Source of the DNA: Nitrospira lenta
GTDB lineage: Bacteria > Nitrospirota > Nitrospiria > Nitrospirales > Nitrospiraceae
Length of the DNA: 64,000 bases
Assembly: GCA_945865525.1 (NCBI GenBank)
Contig: CAMBDY010000003.1
Span: 1 to 64,000, forward strand
Direction of reading: 5' to 3'
Shown: positions 62,420 through 64,000 of the stretch, in pieces
Layout of the letters: each line of letters starts with the position of its first letter
Numbering within the stretch: the first letter of the stretch is position 1
Made by a program: the position numbers and the translations under genes
The notes under the pieces: generated by a model
Databases searched by the model: none
Seen by the model: only the letters and a program-made list of their open reading frames with translations
Told to the model about the DNA's origin: nothing

Positions 62420-63676
62420 ATGCGAGAATCTTTACTCCCAACCCCTGAACCAGAAGAATTGGTCACGATTGCACCTGACGTCGATACCGACGCCCCTGAA
62501 GCAAGCGGACTCCTGGGTGCGATCGGTGAGGATGCTTCAGAAGAAGACGAGCCTGTCGCACCGGCAACGGCTGTGACGCGCACCGCTGTAAGCGGCGGTC
62601 CCTTCATGCTGGAGTCACTCTACTTCCGCTCCTTCGGCAAACAGACCTTGTTGACTAGAGAAGAAGAAGTCGAGCTGGCAAAGAAGATCGATAGCGGGAC
62701 GAGCACCATCCGAAAGGCCCTTCGCCGCGCCATCCAAGGGGTCCCCAAGCTCAAACGGACTGCTTCTGTGATCGAGGCGGTTCAGACTCTCCAGCTGGTC
62801 AAGGGATTGAGCGGACTCTCAGCCATATCGCTCGATAAGGCCATTCAGAGTCTGACCGAGATCATCTCGCAAGGAACAGGACCACAAAAACTTCCGGCGG
62901 CCATCGCCAAGCAGCTCAAGGAAGAGTTGGCCACCCTCCGCTCTGCCCGAATCATGCTTGAACAGGCCAAGGACGAATTGGTCCGCTGCAACCTTCGACT
63001 TGTCGTGGATATCGCCAAGCACTACACGGGCCGCAGCCTGACCCTGCTGGATCTCGTGCAGGAAGGCAATATCGGGCTCATGAAAGCAGCCGAACGCTAT
63101 CAATACCGCAAGGGATTCAAATTCAGCACCTATGCAACCTGGTGGATCCGTCAAGGCATCACCCGAGCGCTATCGGATCAATCGCGGACCATTCGCATCC
63201 CAGTTCACCAGACCGAAGCCTCGCACCGCATCCTTCGCGTGACCAGACGACTTGGACAACAGCTAGGCCGTTCGGCTCGCATCGAGGAAGTGGCCGAGGC
63301 ACTGGGGATGAGACCGGAGCGACTCCACGAAACCGTACAAGCTTTTCAAGAGCCGGTCGCCCTCGAGAAGCCAATGGGTGACGGGACCACGGAATTGGGA
63401 GAACTGCTCCCGGACCTACAAGCCGTCCCACCGGACGCGCATGTGCACCTAAGGGAAAGGGCGCAGCAGCTTGAACGAATTCTTGGCCTGCTCACGCCGC
63501 GAGAGCAGGCCGTCATTCGGCTACGATTCGGGATCGGCTACGATGAGGCCTGCACGTTGGAGCAGGTGGGGCAGAGCCTCTCAGTGACGCGAGAACGAAT
63601 TCGCCAAATTGAAGCCAAAGCGCTCAAGAAGCTGAAGACTCCTCAGATTAAAGAGATGTTTGCCACCATCCAGTAA
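62420..63676 (+). CDS. RNA polymerase sigma-70 factor, RpoD/SigA-like
   Basis: This 418-residue sigma factor lacks region 1.1. Its N-terminus is acidic and disordered (1-58), followed by region 1.2 (YFRSFGKQTLLTREEEVELAKKI) and region 2 (DLVQEGNIGLMKAAERY and STYATWWIRQGITRAL). Region 3 carries IRIPVHQTE, and region 4 has LTPREQAVIRLRFGI and TRERIRQIEAKALKKL for the -35 element. An insertion of about 70 residues lies between 1.2 and 2.1. It may be the primary factor or a group-2 (RpoS-like) paralog. A good GAGGAGGGG ribosome-binding site and a clear terminator frame it. Confidence 0.9.
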   Translation: MRESLLPTPEPEELVTIAPDVDTDAPEASGLLGAIGEDASEEDEPVAPATAVTRTAVSGGPFMLESLYFRSFGKQTLLTREEEVELAKKIDSGTSTIRKALRRAIQGVPKLKRTASVIEAVQTLQLVKGLSGLSAISLDKAIQSLTEIISQGTGPQKLPAAIAKQLKEELATLRSARIMLEQAKDELVRCNLRLVVDIAKHYTGRSLTLLDLVQEGNIGLMKAAERYQYRKGFKFSTYATWWIRQGITRALSDQSRTIRIPVHQTEASHRILRVTRRLGQQLGRSARIEEVAEALGMRPERLHETVQAFQEPVALEKPMGDGTTELGELLPDLQAVPPDAHVHLRERAQQLERILGLLTPREQAVIRLRFGIGYDEACTLEQVGQSLSVTRERIRQIEAKALKKLKTPQIKEMFATIQ

Positions 63677-63694
63677 GCGCGGCGCATCCGGCAA

Positions 63695-63725
63695 AAAAGG
63701 GGCGAGGATCATCCTCGCCCCTTTT
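63695..63725 (+). terminator. Factor-independent terminator of the sigma-factor gene
   Basis: GGGGCGAGG (63699-63707) pairs with CCTCGCCCC (63713-63721) around ATCAT, extended by AAAA/TTTT. TTTTCTATTC follows. The location 20 bases after the stop is ideal. Confidence 0.9.
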
Positions 63726-63793
63726 CTATTCTACGGCTTTCCCCTTGAGAGCACTTATGCGACAATGAGGCCCTCCCGAATAGATGAGGCCTC

Positions 63794-64000
63794 ATGATGA
63801 CTGTGCGCACAAAAACAATCTGCTCTCTCCTCTTTCGCTTCATGTCCATTCCGCTTCTTCTTGCCAGCTCTTGGGCACTAGAGGGGCCAACCGCCTCAGC
63901 TGAGCCAGTGATGGGGTTGGTCCTCTCCCATGAAAAACCGCATGAAGATAGGAGAGTATTTCCTCTCTCGGTCCCAGCCGTCGTGGCAAAAGTACGCCCG
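63794..64000 (+). CDS. Exported protein, 5' part only
   Basis: This frame begins with ATG ATG at 63794-63799 and stays open to the window edge (69 codons seen). The N-terminus is a Sec signal: basic start, hydrophobic core (MSIPLLLASSWAL) and a likely cleavage near TASAEP. The rest (VMGLVLSHEKPHEDRRVFPLSVP) gives no family. It follows the sigma-factor terminator and is probably a separate transcript. Confidence 0.55.
   Translation, partial: MMTVRTKTICSLLFRFMSIPLLLASSWALEGPTASAEPVMGLVLSHEKPHEDRRVFPLSVPAVVAKVRP

Noticed and set aside
1-64000. CRISPR arrays, rRNA genes, phage structural genes or a replication origin
   Set aside because: I looked for regularly spaced repeats, rRNA-like sequence, capsid/tail/integrase genes and DnaA-box clusters and saw none. 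A sensitive search could still find diverged pieces.

Overview
The window is a stretch of moderately GC-rich bacterial chromosome. I read it as Nitrospira-like (phylum Nitrospirota). The arguments are a diaminopimelate route that uses LL-diaminopimelate aminotransferase; a dapB-dapA-lysA-lipoprotein-argH-argG-argF-argD run on one strand; a Usp/PCP_red/radical-SAM cluster in a chromosome with no photosynthesis gene in view; LolA, MltD and AttH proteins that imply an outer membrane; and many small zinc-ribbon and lipoprotein genes. The genus is an inference from gene content, not a sequence match.

Layout. 1-1285: a nearly complete IS3-family insertion sequence whose left end falls just outside the window. 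1436-5466 (+): a three-gene cluster of a double universal stress protein with three PCP_red-like domains and a rubredoxin-like zinc site, an AhbD/NirJ-like radical SAM/SPASM enzyme with another PCP_red-like tail, and a CopD-like four-helix membrane protein. This is the best candidate here for an undescribed tetrapyrrole- or redox-linked system. 5722-14317 (-): a long same-strand run with a 2OG-Fe(II) oxygenase, lolA, ftsK, rsmA, pdxA, a cation/Ca2+ exchanger and larC. 14488-20307: an exported protein, larB with gpsA, a small zinc-ribbon membrane protein, truD, an EF-hand protein and a HEAT-repeat protein. 20308-21382 has no ordinary gene but holds two mini-ORFs starting MATKKAA and two perfect hairpins. 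21383-30139: an MBL hydrolase; a coupled LON-domain/ABC ATPase/ABC permease/SirB1 operon; an AttH-like lipocalin; a BNR-repeat lipoprotein; a methyltransferase. 30438-42731: dapL, folK-panC, a MazG-like protein, rmuC, a PEP-synthase-like protein beside glycerate 2-kinase, an MltD-like lytic transglycosylase, a uracil-DNA glycosylase, a TalC/FSA aldolase and small envelope proteins.

42945-51448 is the amino-acid block: a 52-residue zinc-ribbon protein, then dapB, dapA, lysA, a small lipoprotein, argH, argG, argF and argD, mostly overlapping or closely spaced. With dapL this covers most of the aspartate-to-lysine branch, plus ornithine-to-arginine and the acetylornithine aminotransferase step. 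51593-56320 holds a zinc-ribbon membrane protein, gpmA, ttcA, msrA and two unknowns.

56352-58950 is a tRNA-Arg gene followed by an AT-richer accessory islet: a methyltransferase, a 15-bp copy of the tRNA 5' end, two paralogous two-helix membrane proteins with a strong terminator, and a secreted cysteine-repeat protein with a consensus-like promoter. Core genes resume with aroK-aroE, a short-chain dehydrogenase and trmI on the minus strand. A primary-type sigma-70 factor with a clear terminator follows on the plus strand, and the window ends inside an exported protein gene.
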